A stretch of 64,000 nucleotides of DNA. It comes from Lepidodermella squamata (taxonomy: Eukaryota > Gastrotricha). The notes beneath the pieces are model-generated. The model was not told the DNA's origin, did no database searches, and was given only the letters and a program-made list of their open reading frames with translations. The number at the start of each line of letters is the position of its first letter. Position 1 is the stretch's first letter. A program made the position numbers and the translations under genes. The stretch is from contig JBLDXI010000055.1 of NCBI GenBank assembly GCA_047495785.1, positions 806,001-870,000 on the forward strand, read 5' to 3'. This document shows, one piece after another, positions 48,037 to 58,365 of the stretch.

Positions 48037-48669
48037 ATGGGAAATGCATTGGCGCAACAAGCCGAGCGCACCCAGCGCTGTTTGGAGTACGCTTTCTACG
48101 GTCTTTGCGATTTCCAGTCGGACTTGAACAGCGAGGCCAAACGCGTCGAAGCTCATCGCCGCATGCAGCTGTTTTACAACTCTCTTCGCGACTTCATGCA
48201 ATGCGACGACTTGATTGTCGAAAATCGCCGCCATCTCGAGCAAACCTTACGCAACGTTGCGACCATCGTCGGTTTTCTCAGCCAACCGCGTCAAGTTCCG
48301 TGAGTTTATTTCAACCGATAGATCACTAGATTTTTTACGACAAACTTTTTCAGAACACCGCGTGTTACGGAAGCGATCGAGGCGTTCAAAAGTTCGTACG
48401 AGATCGAGGTCTGGCAATTTTTCGAGGACCGAATCAACGGCAAACCGCAAACGCGTATTGGTGCGTTTTTCAAGTCGGCTGGTATCATTTTCGCGAGCCT
48501 CCTCACTGGCGTCGGTGTCGGCGGTGTTGTCGGCGCTCTTTTCCTAGGGCCCGCCGGGTTTATCGCCGGGGCCCTTGTCGGCGGCTCCGTCACCGCCTCG
48601 ATGGCTTTCGCTGACCAGGTCATTCCTAAGGCCCGCCTTGAGCCGCCTCGTCGTGCTCCGCTGATGTGA
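48037..48669 (+). CDS. Small MGN-start protein with glycine zipper, paralogue 2
   Basis: Exons 48037-48299 and 48354-48669; 192 aa. Exon 1 is exactly 263 nt as in paralogue 1, and the proteins align end to end: MGNAL, YAFYGLCDFQSD, AKRVEAHRRMQLFYNSLRDF, GKPQTRIGAFFKSAG, a glycine zipper (GVGVGGVVGALFLGPAG), and LEPPRRAP at the end. It lies 153 bp after paralogue 1, same strand. The conserved parts are the N-terminal helix, the K-PQT-IG-FFKSA block and the EPPRR end, which are the likely functional parts. C/G-rich codon use. Confidence 0.8.
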
Positions 48670-48890
48670 AAATCTCGTGCAATCGACCTGAACTCTAAAT
48701 CTCATCTGAACTGTTTTTCCTCAATTTTGATAAAAAAGCTCACTCGCTTTGATTTTATATTCTCTCGAATTGATGACTACGAAATTTGACCATGTACTTA
48801 TCTGCTCTCCAACTTTCGTCGCATTTGAATTTTAATAAAATACTACAGCTAATACTGTTTTTTCTAGTGATATTTGCTAATTTTCTGAAA

Positions 48891-49538
48891 ATGGTTATAT
48901 CTCGAATCCTGAAATGGTTTGCGGTGCCGAGCTCGCACCGTAACGCGGCGGCTGTGCAGCAACTGCGCGAGCTGTCTTTGCAGCTTCACGGATTCATCGG
49001 CGACCCGCTGTCTGCTGTTACTATTTGTCGCGTGAAGCGTATGGTGCGGGAGCTCGAGAAGTCTTCCAAGAAGCGACTTGTTCGAACCGGCGGCAGCTGC
49101 CTCGCACTGTATCAGCGTTTAGTTGGCATCGAACATGCTGCTGTCCAAGCCATTCAGTGAGTCATTTTGTTCTAAAATTCAGTTGATAGGTACTATTTAA
49201 AATTTTTAAACCGTAAATTTCTTTTCTTATTTTCTTGTTTCAAATATTTCAGACATGATGAAAATGTCACGACTGCCGAGGCGATTTCTACATGGGCGCA
49301 TGACGCAGTGCGTCTACTTGACAAATGCCACGACGCCATCGCCTACGGGCGTTTCAACGGCGACATCAATCTGTTTATCAACGCCTGCCTTCTTAGTATG
49401 GCGCGAATTGATTGCGCTGTCATCCTGGATCAAGAGCTGCAGGCGCGCCTGAATGGTGCCGCTGGTCGTCGTGCTATTGTGCCGGCCGCGCTGTTTCAGC
49501 AAAGCGAGACGCTGATGATGCGCAATTTTTCGATTTAA
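48891..49538 (+). CDS. Small helical protein downstream of the MGN pair
   Basis: Exons 48891-49156 and 49253-49538, phase 2; 183 aa. No recognised domain. It is mostly helical (REL..QLHGF, AISTWAHDAVRLLDKC). Exon number, intron phase and length (266 + 286 nt) resemble the MGN pair, so it may be a very distant or functionally linked relative, although sequence identity is not visible. An in-frame ATG at 48792 would add 33 residues with a hydrophobic stretch (LQLILFFLVIFANFL); I prefer 48891 because the DNA between is AT-rich with an acceptor-like tttttctag at 48865, more like a leader. Confidence 0.6.
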
Positions 49539-49866
49539 CTGATATTATGTGCTATAAACCTTACTGCAACTTCAACATTGCAATTTCATTGTAAATTGTT
49601 GACAATTTTCATAATAATAAATTGAGATGGCGCTGCCTGTTTTGATGCTTTTATTTTTTTCTCAGTCAATGCCTGCCGAATACAAAAATAAGGTCCGGCA
49701 GTATGTGGGCTTGTTGCGGCAAAATACCGACTTCAATTCATGATTCGTCGAGCCGGTATTTTGTTGCCTAACTTTAAATTAGCGCTTTATTTCGGGGTTG
49801 TTGAAGCTCGTCACATGGTGAGACTATTATTTATTGCGAATCTTGGCCCGAAAATTTATAATAAGG
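49539..49866. other. Convergent spacer with a short inverted repeat
   Basis: Lies between a plus-strand and a minus-strand gene end. GGCAAAATACCG (about 49717) and CGGTATTTTGTTGCC (about 49755) can pair around a ~26-nt loop. An aataaa lies at about 49617. I see no gene. Confidence 0.45.
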
Positions 49867-51130
49867 TCACCAGGATACTTTGTAGCCAAATAATTTATAA
49901 TCCAAGTCATAATGTCTATCAATTATCTGCCGAATAAAAGACAAGCTAGCTTCAGAAACATTTCTTCGATTTTTAAGATTCTGATGAGGTGAAGGCATTT
50001 TCGGGACTTCTTTCCTGCCCGTTAGCTGCCGAGCTATATATTCCATCTCACAGCCGAGATCTTCAAAGTGTCCGATGAAGTCGTAATCAATAGCGCAAAA
50101 GTTGCAGACGTGTAGTTGGGGTCGCCAATGTCTCTCCATCAAGATGGAAACTTTTGCGTCGGCGACACGCTGTAGGAACCCGTCGAGTTCTAACGGCAGG
50201 GGATGCTTCGGTTCAGCGATGTTCAGGTGTCGCCTGATATTTCTTGCATGGCCCTAAAACAATTCAAATTTAGAGGTCATTAGCGACTAAGCGGGGAATT
50301 TACCTCCCAATATCCTTGGGCCACACCGTCACTCGTGTTTTTCGAGAACTTTTCCCGCCAAGTCGATAAAATCCGATCAACAGGCTCTCGTACGAAAGCA
50401 AAAGTTCGGTATTTTTTGACCAGCTCCATCCTTTCGATGAGGCTATACCGAGTAAGTGGCCGAACGTGTTTTTCGAACTTCGCTGGGTTGACGCAATCTT
50501 TCAGCTGCTGTTGGCGATCGTATCCGTAGCTCATCATCCCTGGATTTTCGCTTAGATGCCAGAGGTAATGCATTACGTTACGAGTTCCGACCTTGGGTGT
50601 TCTTTTTTTGGTAAAAATATTGTGATGTTTGAAACTAAAATTGATAAAGATATTACCCGCAATAGACAGCCGTGTATTTTTCATTGACAAACATATCACT
50701 CGACCAATTTATTTTTGACCTAGAGGAACAGTTACAATTTATAGTAAAAGTAAAAGTAAAATAAATTATTTTTACATGGCGTTGCTGGTTGAAACATTCA
50801 AAGCGAAGCGTGGTCGTCTTGAGGGCGGCAAATCTTTGAACTGTTTACAGGCTTCACGAATTCGATTTCGACGCTGATTCATGCGTTCGGCGATAACATT
50901 GTCTGGCTTATAAAAACAGAAGTGACTTATAACAAAATTAAGCAATTCTCTCGACCAAATCTTACCGGACAAGAGGCTTGTTGCAGTTTTTGAAAAAATT
51001 TGACATCATCTTTACGTTCATCATCGCTGATGATAGCTGTCCAAAGTAGAACCAAAGCCAACGTAGCCGCTACGGTAGAAATAACAGGCAATGATTGAAT
51101 GCAGAAAATCCTGCTCAACGCCTGTTTCAT
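49867..51130 (-). CDS. Carbohydrate sulfotransferase-like protein 1 (Sulfotransfer_2 family)
   Basis: Exons (minus) 51130-50966, 50906-50776, 50719-50657, 50601-50304, 50253-49867; 347 aa. It is a type II Golgi membrane protein: signal anchor at about 15-34, then a lumenal domain with the 5' PAPS site TPKVGTRNVMHYL and the 3' phosphate site FAFVREPVDRILSTWREKF. The family moves sulfate from PAPS to sugar chains (chondroitin/dermatan types in vertebrates); the acceptor here is unknown. The C-terminal exon holds HWRPQL..C.FCAIDYDFIG, common to all copies in this window. Exons 3 and 4 are exactly 63 and 298 nt in all four minus-strand copies. It lies 126 bp after the stop of copy 2. Confidence 0.82.
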
Positions 51131-51256
51131 TATCGCCGTTTTGTTTCAGATAAGATCAATAATCTTCCAGGCCAAAAAATTTGAATGAGAGGCGTAAAAT
51201 TAAACACGTGTTCGAAAAATCGTGAAAAAAATGCTGTCACAATTTTTATTCGCAAC

Positions 51257-52592
51257 TCAGAAAGGATATTTGTAACCGAATAGCTTGTAGTCATCGTCAT
51301 AATGCTTATCAGCTATCTTTTTAAGATTATGAGCTAGCCCCAAGTCAAAAAAACTATCCTTCCATCTCGGATTCCGGTTTGGGGATGGGAAGTTTGGTAC
51401 CTTATCCCTTCCTGTCAGCTGCCGAGCGATGTATTGCAACTCACAGGCGAAGTCTTCGAATAGTCCAATAAAGTCGTAATTTATCGCGCAAAATTTACCC
51501 AAGTCTAGTTGGGGTCGCCAATGTCTTTCAAGGGTATGCGACGCATCAGTGCTCGCGACATTTTCGAGGAATAATTCCAAGTCCAGGGGTAGCGACTCAT
51601 TCGTTGCGATGCCAAATTTCGAGCGTCTTACGTCAGCGGCGTAGCTCTGAAATTGAATATAAATGAGCAAAGGGTTAGTTGAGAGTTTGTTTTAACAAAC
51701 GAGCCAGCGATCACGGTCAATGCCATCACTAGCATTTGTAGAAAACTTGTCTCGCCACGCCGATAACATGCGATCGATCGGTTCTCGGACAAAAACGAAT
51801 TTTCGATATTCTTTCAATAATTCTTTGCTTTTATAACGTGAATACTTAGCGAGAGGGCGAATATGTTTCACGAATTTGTCTGATGTTTTGCAGTCCTCCA
51901 TTTGCTGTTGGCGATTGTAGTCGTAGCTCATCATCTCTGGATTTTCACTCAAATGCCACAAATAATGAATTACATTTCGAGTGCCAACCTTGGGCAACCT
52001 AGAGTAAAATGTCTTTTTATAGTGAAAGCATAACAGTTTGGAAGACAAACCCGCAATAAATTGCTTTATATTTTTCATTGACGTAAAGCTCTGTCCGCCA
52101 CGCTACTTTAGACCTGGACAAATTTGGTAGGCTTCGCTTAAAAATCTTAGCGTTTACCTAATTTTGTCATCAGGTTGCCCTCGAAGACTTTTCAAGTCAA
52201 ATCGTGGTCGAAATACCGGCGATAAGGACTTGAATTTCTCACATTCCTCGCGAATCCGTTGGCGACGTTGAGCCATTCGACCAGCGATGACATCGTCGGA
52301 CTAAACAAACCAGTTGTCGTAATTCCCAAATTCCCAAATACAAGCCCAGGCGGCACTACAAAGAAGATCAAAGTGCCGACAAAGAGGTGCCGCCTGGGCT
52401 TTTATTAAGGAATTTACGTATTATAATCGAAGCGAAACGAACCGAACACGACAATTGGGCGGATGTCGGAATTTTAACCCAGTCGTATTTTGTTGTTGCT
52501 ATGGTTAGGAGAATGTAACCGAGTAGAGAAGCAGAAACTGAGATCACAGGTAAAACTTGCATCCAACTTGCAAGGCGGAATCGCTCAATCAT
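51257..52592 (-). CDS. Carbohydrate sulfotransferase-like protein 2
   Basis: Exons 52592-52443, 52300-52158, 52113-52051, 51998-51701, 51646-51257; 347 aa. Signal anchor in exon 1 (VISVSASLLGYILLTIA), 5' PAPS site PKVGTRNVIHYL, 3' site FVFVREPIDRMLSAWRDKF, and the C-terminal HWRPQLDLGKFCAINYDFIG block. The donor after exon 1 is the unusual GTTCGT and that after exon 4 is GTTTGT, but phase and homology support them. The first intron also holds a GC-rich GCCGCCTGGG-type palindrome (52345-52400: AGGCGGCAC...GTGCCGCCT). Confidence 0.8.
52345..52401. repeat. Short perfect palindrome in sulfotransferase 2 intron 1
   Basis: GCCCAGGCGGCAC and CCTCTTTGTCGGCAC / AAAGAAGATCAAAGTGCCG fold back on GTGCCGCCTGGGC a few tens of bases later, giving a long hairpin within the intron. 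It may be a tiny insertion or a local inverted duplication. Confidence 0.4.
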
Positions 52593-52921
52593 TTTCTCCC
52601 CGGTTAGTTTCGATTAATGTAGGAAAAGAGGAAATAACGAAGATGCTATGCTGATATGCTATGCTAGTTTCGAAAACAAACAATGAATTATGACAAAAAC
52701 ATGAACGACTGATTCACATCTGAACACGTGCCGATCAAAAATATGAAGAACTCAATTTCCTCGTTTTATTGTCCGTCGTCTCTTCTCTCCAACTAGGGTG
52801 GGAAAACTGATAAAAATCCCTGCTTTCGCGGTTTAAAGGCGGAAAACGGAAATAACTTCACTATATTGTAGCTTAGGCTATCAACGAATCCGTATCCAGG
52901 TATGACTCTCAAATGAAAATT
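52593..52921. other. Spacer between sulfotransferases 3 and 2
   Basis: 329 bp with no gene or clear repeat apart from a short TATGCTGATATGCTATGC direct repeat near 52645. Confidence 0.4.
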
Positions 52922-54191
52922 CTAGGATTCCACAATTTTTATTTCATAACCGAGTAGTTGGTAATCAGCCACATAATGCTTCGATATAATTTGACTTAAA
53001 AAAGAAAGTCCGACGCCCGAAATTTCGTTTAAATCATTCGATGTCCTACTTGGACTGGGAAGTTTCGGAACTTGACTATTTGAAGTCAGTTGCCTCGTGA
53101 CGTATTCGAGCTCGCATCCGAAATCTTCGAAATGACCAATGAAATCGTAATCGATTGCGCAAAAGTGACATAAATAAAGCTGCGGTCGCCAATGCACCTC
53201 CATATTAAGAGAAGTTTTAGTCGCAGCTACATGCTCGAGGAACAAATCCAGACTGAGCGGAAGGAAATCTTGGCCAGCTTGAACGTTCTTGCCAAGAAGT
53301 CGATTGACCTTCTTTGCATAGCGCTAAAATTAGATAGCCTGTAGAATTTCAAATTTTTTAAAGCTTTTAGACATACGAGCCAATATTTCCGCAATACGCC
53401 ATCACTGCTGTTCGTGGAAAACTTGTCTCGCCAAGCTGAAAGAAGGCGATCGATCGGGTCTCGGACGAAAACAAGTTTCCGATAGTTCCGCATAATATCC
53501 ATAGCTTCATCATGCGAATAGCGAACAAGAGGTCTGACGTGCTTTTCGAACTTATCTGGCGTTTTGCAGTCCTCCATTTGTTGTTGCCGGTTGTAACTGT
53601 ACGCCATTGATTGCGGATTTTCACTCAAATGCCACAAGTAATGCATGACATTGCGAGTGCCAACTTTGGGCGTCCTAAAAATTAAATGTTTTTTTCGATA
53701 TTTTCATCAGTTCGTCGTGCCAATTATCTCACCCACAGTAGACAATTTTGTATTGCTCATTCACGTATAAGTCGTTCCACCAAGCGCCCCAATCTCTGGA
53801 AACATGAAGTTAGGGTCTCGAAAATCAAAATAAAAACTTGGGCATACTGTGGTCGGTAATTGGTTTTATTCCAAAGAGGACCACTCAAATCGAATCTAGG
53901 TCTGATGGATTGGGATGAACCTTTCAATTGTTGACAAGCATCTCGAATTCGCATTCTTCTCTGGTTCATTCGAGCAGCAATTACCCAATCTGGCTGAAAT
54001 TATGTTATCAATCATCACGCAGTTAAGTACATTTTTTAATTATATACCGGGCATGTAGATTGGAGAAGTAACAGGGGAAATTTGTTCTCATCACTGATTA
54101 GCCATGAACATATTGTGAACGTGAGGAAGATTGCCAAGCTGGCAATCAGCGGTAGACCTCGATTGCTACATCTATATCGCTTCAAAATCAT
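52922..54191 (-). CDS. Carbohydrate sulfotransferase-like protein 3
   Basis: Exons 54191-54048, 53993-53848, 53795-53733, 53674-53377, 53323-52922; 350 aa. Signal anchor LPLIASLAIFLTFTICSWLI in exon 1, then the WWNDLYVNEQYKIVYC exon, 5' PAPS site TPKVGTRNVMHYL, 3' site FVFVRDPIDRLLSAWRDKF (Asp in place of the more common Glu or His), and the HWRPQLYLCHFCAIDYDFIG block. The start codon lies only 54 bp after the stop of sulfotransferase 4 and directly follows a T-rich stretch ending in tatag. The last residues (IKIVES) differ from the aromatic ends of copies 1 and 2. Confidence 0.82.
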
Positions 54192-54245
54192 CTATACCAT
54201 GAAAATAAAAAAGTTCACAACAATTAATCAATATCTCAATTTTAT

Positions 54246-55513
54246 TCACACTTCGTATCGGGTCAAATTAAGATTCGGATAATTGTAACTGAACATGGCG
54301 TAGTCGTCAGCAAATGATTGCTTGACTATTTCTTTGACAATAGTTCTAAGCGGCTCAGACATCAACTGCTTTTGCCTCTGCGTTTGCGGCGGACTTGGCA
54401 GTTGCGGGGCATTTTTCAATCCAGTAACTTCACTTATGATGTGTTGAAGCTCGCAATCGAGATTTTCAAACGTCCCAACATAGTCGTAATCTATCGCGCA
54501 AAAGTGGCAAACATTGATTTGAGGTCTCCAATGCTTGTCCCATTGTCGAGAATCCGTTGTCGTTGATATGAACCGCAAAAATTCGTCGAAAGAGACCGGC
54601 AATCCAGCTTCAAGATCGGCCTTAGTCGCATTGGGCCGGGCTAATTCCATAATTTTTCTACCGACTGCCTGTTCAGAAAAGTGCAATTTTCGGAATAATT
54701 AATGGCGAAAATATTTACTCTCCAATGAGGTTTGAATACGCCGTCCGATTTCAATGTCGAAAACTTGTCTTTCCAAGCTGATATGAGTCTTCCAAGTGGC
54801 TCACGGACAAACGTGAATTTTTTAAATTCGGCCATGAATTTTTTAGCTTCCGCGGTTGTGTACTCGCGAATAGGCTTGACGTAATGCCGATCGCCGGTTC
54901 GCTTTTTGTACAGGCGCATCATTTCCCAGCGATTGTAGGAATAGCTCGAGTTGAATCGATTTTTACTCAGATTGATCAGGTAATGACGAATATTGGTATT
55001 TCCGACTTTTGGCATGCTATAAAATGCTGAAAAATTAGTTAGGTCCTCTCAACTTGAGTCAAACTCACGCGCAGAAAAGCAATCGATTCTTCTCATTCAC
55101 AATCAAATCCATCCACCAAAATGTATGGTCCCTGAAGAAAAAGGTACAACTTATGATAAAGCATCCTAAAAATCTTACTCAGCATTGTAGATGTGACGGT
55201 TTTTCTCGAATAAGTCCCAGTCGATGGATTCCAGTGGTGGCTTATCACTCGTTTTTAACCTGTCGCAGATTGCTTTCATTTGGCTGCGTCTCTGAGCAAT
55301 CGTCCTAGCGATCTCATTGGAGGGCTAACTTCGATTAATTCACCTTTACTTGCATAGTCAAACTAGTGTCGAAAAGCTCACCGGGCATTGTCTGTTTTCT
55401 TGGAAACTCAACCATCTTTTCGGTTCGAGTTGAATGATTAGTAGGCAGACGCATGAAAACAATAGAAGTTTCAGCCAAATTTTCGATAACGCGTTCAGTG
55501 GAACGACAGCCAT
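54246..55513 (-). CDS. Carbohydrate sulfotransferase-like protein 4
   Basis: Exons 55513-55382, 55324-55179, 55131-55069, 55016-54719, 54668-54246; 353 aa. Exon 1 is read in the frame starting MAVVPLN with the anchor IWLKLLLFSCVCLLIIQL, ending QCP before the donor gtgagc as in copies 1 and 3. An overlapping longer frame from 55517 lacks an anchor and would need a 25-nt intron. 5' PAPS site MPKVGNTNIRHYL, 3' site FTFVREPLGRLISAWKDKF, and C-terminal HWRPQINVCHFCAIDYDYVG. In the 5' site (GNTN instead of GTRN) it resembles the fifth copy at 63190 more than its neighbours. Confidence 0.8.
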
Positions 55514-56228
55514 TCATAAACAGCTATTCATCAATACTTTTTCGTGATCTCTGATTTTTCTAGCCGCCACCTCAAATTAACACGCGATCGACGTATTCAT
55601 TCGCGTGATCGCCCGATAAACACACTCGACTTCAATGAGTAAACAAGTTAATTTTTTCATCCCAGGCATGACGCTACGATGACATCATTTCAGCTGGCTG
55701 ATTATGATCCATTCTTACCTGGCATTGAAGGCATCAGTACAACAGCAGTTGAGTTTCACCATTTAAAGCCTGTCGAAATATTGATGCAACTTCACTTGTG
55801 AGATGAATTTTGAGAATTTCGAAGATAAACTTAAGAAATATAGAATTGTCCCCAGAAATATAGGTCGAGTAGCTTTGACAATTCGATATTTTACGGTATA
55901 ACATTCGTAAATCGTTCATATCTGAACTCGCCGCACTCGAAAATAAATTGAATAAATTGAATAAATTGAATAAATTGAAAAAATGAAAATTCGTTGGTTT
56001 TTTAGACTTGCTTTGCACAGCCGAAACCTTCGACCTGCATTCAGCTCTCATACACTTGATTAAAGGCAGTCAGAACTAATTTGCGAGCAAATACCCAACG
56101 CATTGAGGGATTAGCAGTGACTCGTCAATTAATAAAAAAATGCTTGGTTTTTTTGCATGTTGGCGATGATCTTAGATTGCATCATTTCAGCTGTTTATAC
56201 TCTATTTCTTCATTATTATTTTCAGACA
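55514..56228. other. Spacer with the relic of a duplicated C1GALT-like 3' end
   Basis: Left part: promoter side of sulfotransferase 4. From about 55684 it is the plus-strand copy of the inverted duplication described at 60301-60890. A (TTGAATAAA)4 microsatellite sits at about 55948-55985. Confidence 0.5.
55684..55835 (+). pseudogene. C1GALT-like 3'-end relic (duplicated fragment)
   Basis: Reads ADYDPFLPGIEGISTTAV then EFHHLKPVEIL on the plus strand, nearly identical to the last 40 codons of the gene at 60736-61703 on the minus strand, and continues into related 3' sequence (GATGAATTTTGAGAATTT). All upstream exons are missing, so it cannot encode an enzyme. Confidence 0.75.
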
Positions 56229-56300
56229 AGCAGAGTGGCGCAGTGGAAGCGCGCTGGGCCCATAACCCAGAGGTCTGTAGATCGAAACTACGCTCTGCTA
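56229..56300 (+). tRNA. Initiator tRNA-Met (CAT), copy 1
   Basis: 72 nt beginning AGCAGAGTGGCGCAGTGGAA and ending CTCTGCTA, with the CCCATAACC anticodon loop (CAT at 56261-56263). It has initiator marks: A1:T72-type first pair, three G:C pairs flanking the anticodon loop (GGG/CCC), and a GATCGAAAC T-loop in place of TTC. A T-run terminator follows at about 56310. Confidence 0.95.
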
Positions 56301-56370
56301 ACTGTCCAACTTTTTCTGTTATTTGTATTCGAAAATTATTTTGCAAAATTAAAAAATTATCGGAGACATT

Positions 56371-56442
56371 AGGCCCAGGCGGGAATTGAACCCGCGATCT
56401 TCTGTTTACGAGACAGACGCTCTACCACTAAGCTACTGAGCC
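56371..56442 (-). tRNA. tRNA-Thr (CGT)
   Basis: Minus strand: acceptor GGCTCAG pairs with CTGGGCC; A-box TAGCTTAGTGG; anticodon loop CTCGTAA (anticodon CGT at 56410-56408); T arm GCGGGTTCAATTCCCGC; a run of T follows about 15 nt downstream. Length 72 nt including the discriminator T. Confidence 0.92.
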
Positions 56443-56497
56443 TGAGATACTGATAACAATTTAATTAAGTCCATGACGTGGAATCATTCAAGCAAAT

Positions 56498-57322
56498 TTA
56501 TTGAACAACTTGGCAAGCTCGGGGAAGCTGTTGAATCTCATCAGCAACCAAAGTTGTGTTATAAAGTACCCAACAAGCTATAGCGTCACTGGTTGACATG
56601 TAATAACTATCAGTTTGTTGTGCAGAGGAACCTCGAGTATGAATTCCTACATCGAAACGGAAACCACCTGCAGGCCAATCATCAGCTGGGGGTCGTTGAA
56701 AAGTGATGTTCGCAATCCCAGCTACCTTGCCACTTGAGTTGTAGTACGTCAGTTTGCTTGTTTTATTATTGTAAACCAGTGCGAAATTGTTCCATTGGTG
56801 AGGCTGGAGTGTGTTCGGGAATTCCTGAATCGTTACCGGAACAAAAGGCACTTTGGGATCGTCGGTCGTGTTGAATGAGATAACTTCCAATCCATTTGAA
56901 CCTGAATTACCAACGCTAAAATAGGGCGCGGCTGGCTCGTCGGCGCACGTTATTATCCCCCTGCGGTCGTCCGAAACGGGCTGTGGCACGTAAAAATAGT
57001 ACATGAAAAGGGTGAATGACGACGCGTTAAAGAAGCCGCGTTCGTAGGAGGCTATGTAACAACCAGTTTTTCGGTCACATGAGACGCCGTACGAAGATGA
57101 CTTCGAACCGAAAGGTCCTACCAAATCATCTCTCAGCTGTGGGTTGCTGAAGACTTTGACAGGGCTTATTGACTTATTGCCTCGAATGTCGTCTAATTTC
57201 GTCTTGGCATTGAATGGGACGAAAGCGACCAACGATTCAGGCCGAGGCCATGGCGGTGACTCCAAGCCTATAACCACGGCTATGGTTACTAGTTGGCTTA
57301 ATATGAAACTTGCTTTAATCAT
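56498..57322 (-). CDS. Secreted LamG/concanavalin-like protein
   Basis: 274 aa in one exon. ATG at 57322 opens a signal peptide (MIKASFILSQLVTIAVVIG). The body has the beta-sandwich pattern of the LamG_3/concanavalin A-like superfamily: FTLFMYYFYVPQ, HQWNNFALVYNNKTSKLTYY, WPAGGFRFDVGIH, ending in AIACWVLYNTTL and a two-cysteine tail, plus a Cys pair around CDRKTGCYIASY. Several N-glycosylation sites (NAS, NTT, NKT, NSS, NIT). Probable extracellular sugar- or matrix-binding protein. A frame extension to 57367 has a less suitable start. It is intronless, unlike nearly all neighbours. Confidence 0.75.
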   Translation of the reverse strand: MIKASFILSQLVTIAVVIGLESPPWPRPESLVAFVPFNAKTKLDDIRGNKSISPVKVFSNPQLRDDLVGPFGSKSSSYGVSCDRKTGCYIASYERGFFNASSFTLFMYYFYVPQPVSDDRRGIITCADEPAAPYFSVGNSGSNGLEVISFNTTDDPKVPFVPVTIQEFPNTLQPHQWNNFALVYNNKTSKLTYYNSSGKVAGIANITFQRPPADDWPAGGFRFDVGIHTRGSSAQQTDSYYMSTSDAIACWVLYNTTLVADEIQQLPRACQVVQ

Positions 57323-57541
57323 GTTGTTTTGTGTTATTGCTGCTATCCGAAAACCAGAGTTATACAAGTTTAATCAGCATCACTCGGACAACGAAAATGC
57401 GTAATCTTTTTGAACTAGTTCGCGGCTAATAATATTTATTGACAAAGACAATTACCATCACATTTTTTGCATGCCAGATCACTAATATAATCCCACTAAA
57501 AAGTTATTCAAAAGTCAATAAGTTGCTTTGGATCGCGCAGT

Positions 57542-58365
57542 TTAGATGGTCTTGGTGGCGACCTTGTAGACGGCCGGTTCGAAGGTGGACATGGTCTTGC
57601 CGGCGGCCGAGGCAGTGCGGGCCTCCTCGAGGCTGAGCTTGGGCAGCGGGGCCTCGACGCAGAGCAGGCCCTCGTTGGTGAGGAACGACTTGAGCTCGAG
57701 CTTGGTCAGGTCAGCCTTGACCTCCTCCGGGATGTACACCTTGCGCGAGTAGTGGCGCTTGATGTAGTGTTCCTACATAATGCGAATTTAAATAATCAGG
57801 TGAAAGAGTAGCTATTGAATCGTACCTTGTCCTTGACCTCGTGGACGGCCTCGACGCACAGGCAGCGCTCCTTCGAGTTCAGGGTGACGTTGACCTCCTC
57901 TGGCTTGAACGAGCGCAGGTCGAAGTAGCAGTTGAGGGCGCGGTTGCCGTCGGCGTCGTAGCGGATCGGGTTCGCCAGCGAGTAGTGCTCGAGCATCGAG
58001 GCCGGGCGCGACGGCTGCAGGTTCAGCTCCGACGAGAAGGTCTTCTCGAGGTTCTTGAACACGTTGTTGAAGTTGCCGAGCGAGCGGTTGAAGAAGCTGT
58101 CGAAGGTGTTGCCGCCGAACGGAGCCATGGCGCCGGTGTTGCCGAAGCCGCCGAAGTTGCCGCCGAACGGGGTCATCGAGTTGTCGAAGCCACCGAAGCC
58201 GCCGAAGCCGCCGAAGTTGCCACCGAAGCTACCGCCGAAGGGGCCGTTGTAGTTGTTGAAGCCTCCCCAGGGAGCCATGGTGCCGAAGTTCGAGTAGCCG
58301 CACGACGGGGTGGTGCAGGCGGTACCGGTGGTGTTGGTGCCAGTGGTGGTGTTGGAGGCGGCCAT
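57542..58365 (-). CDS. Small heat-shock protein (alpha-crystallin family) with Gly-Phe-rich N-terminus
   Basis: Exons (minus) 58365-57826 and 57772-57542, phase 0, 53-nt intron; 256 aa. The alpha-crystallin domain spans roughly 125-235 (YFDLRSFKPEEVNVTLNSKE, LCVEAVHEVKDKEHY, SRKVYIPEEVKADL, LTNEGLLCVEAPLPK). The N-terminus (about 28-92) is a GGF/GGNFGGFGG repeat rich in Gly, Phe and Asn, unusual in length for the family; it may drive oligomer formation or phase separation. Such proteins are ATP-independent holdase chaperones. Codons are almost all C- or G-ending, the strongest bias in the window, indicating high expression. The intron sits inside the core domain. The next gene is divergent at 59201. 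Confidence 0.85.

Noticed and set aside
48792-48890. Upstream ATG adding a membrane segment to the third small helical protein
   Set aside because: Not excluded, but the stretch is AT-rich with an acceptor-like tttttctag; 48891 fits the layout of the neighbouring genes better.
55335-55517. 60-aa minus-strand frame as first exon of sulfotransferase 4
   Set aside because: It has no membrane anchor and would need a 25-nt intron. The overlapping frame from 55513 gives an anchor and the QCP end seen before the donor in the paralogues.
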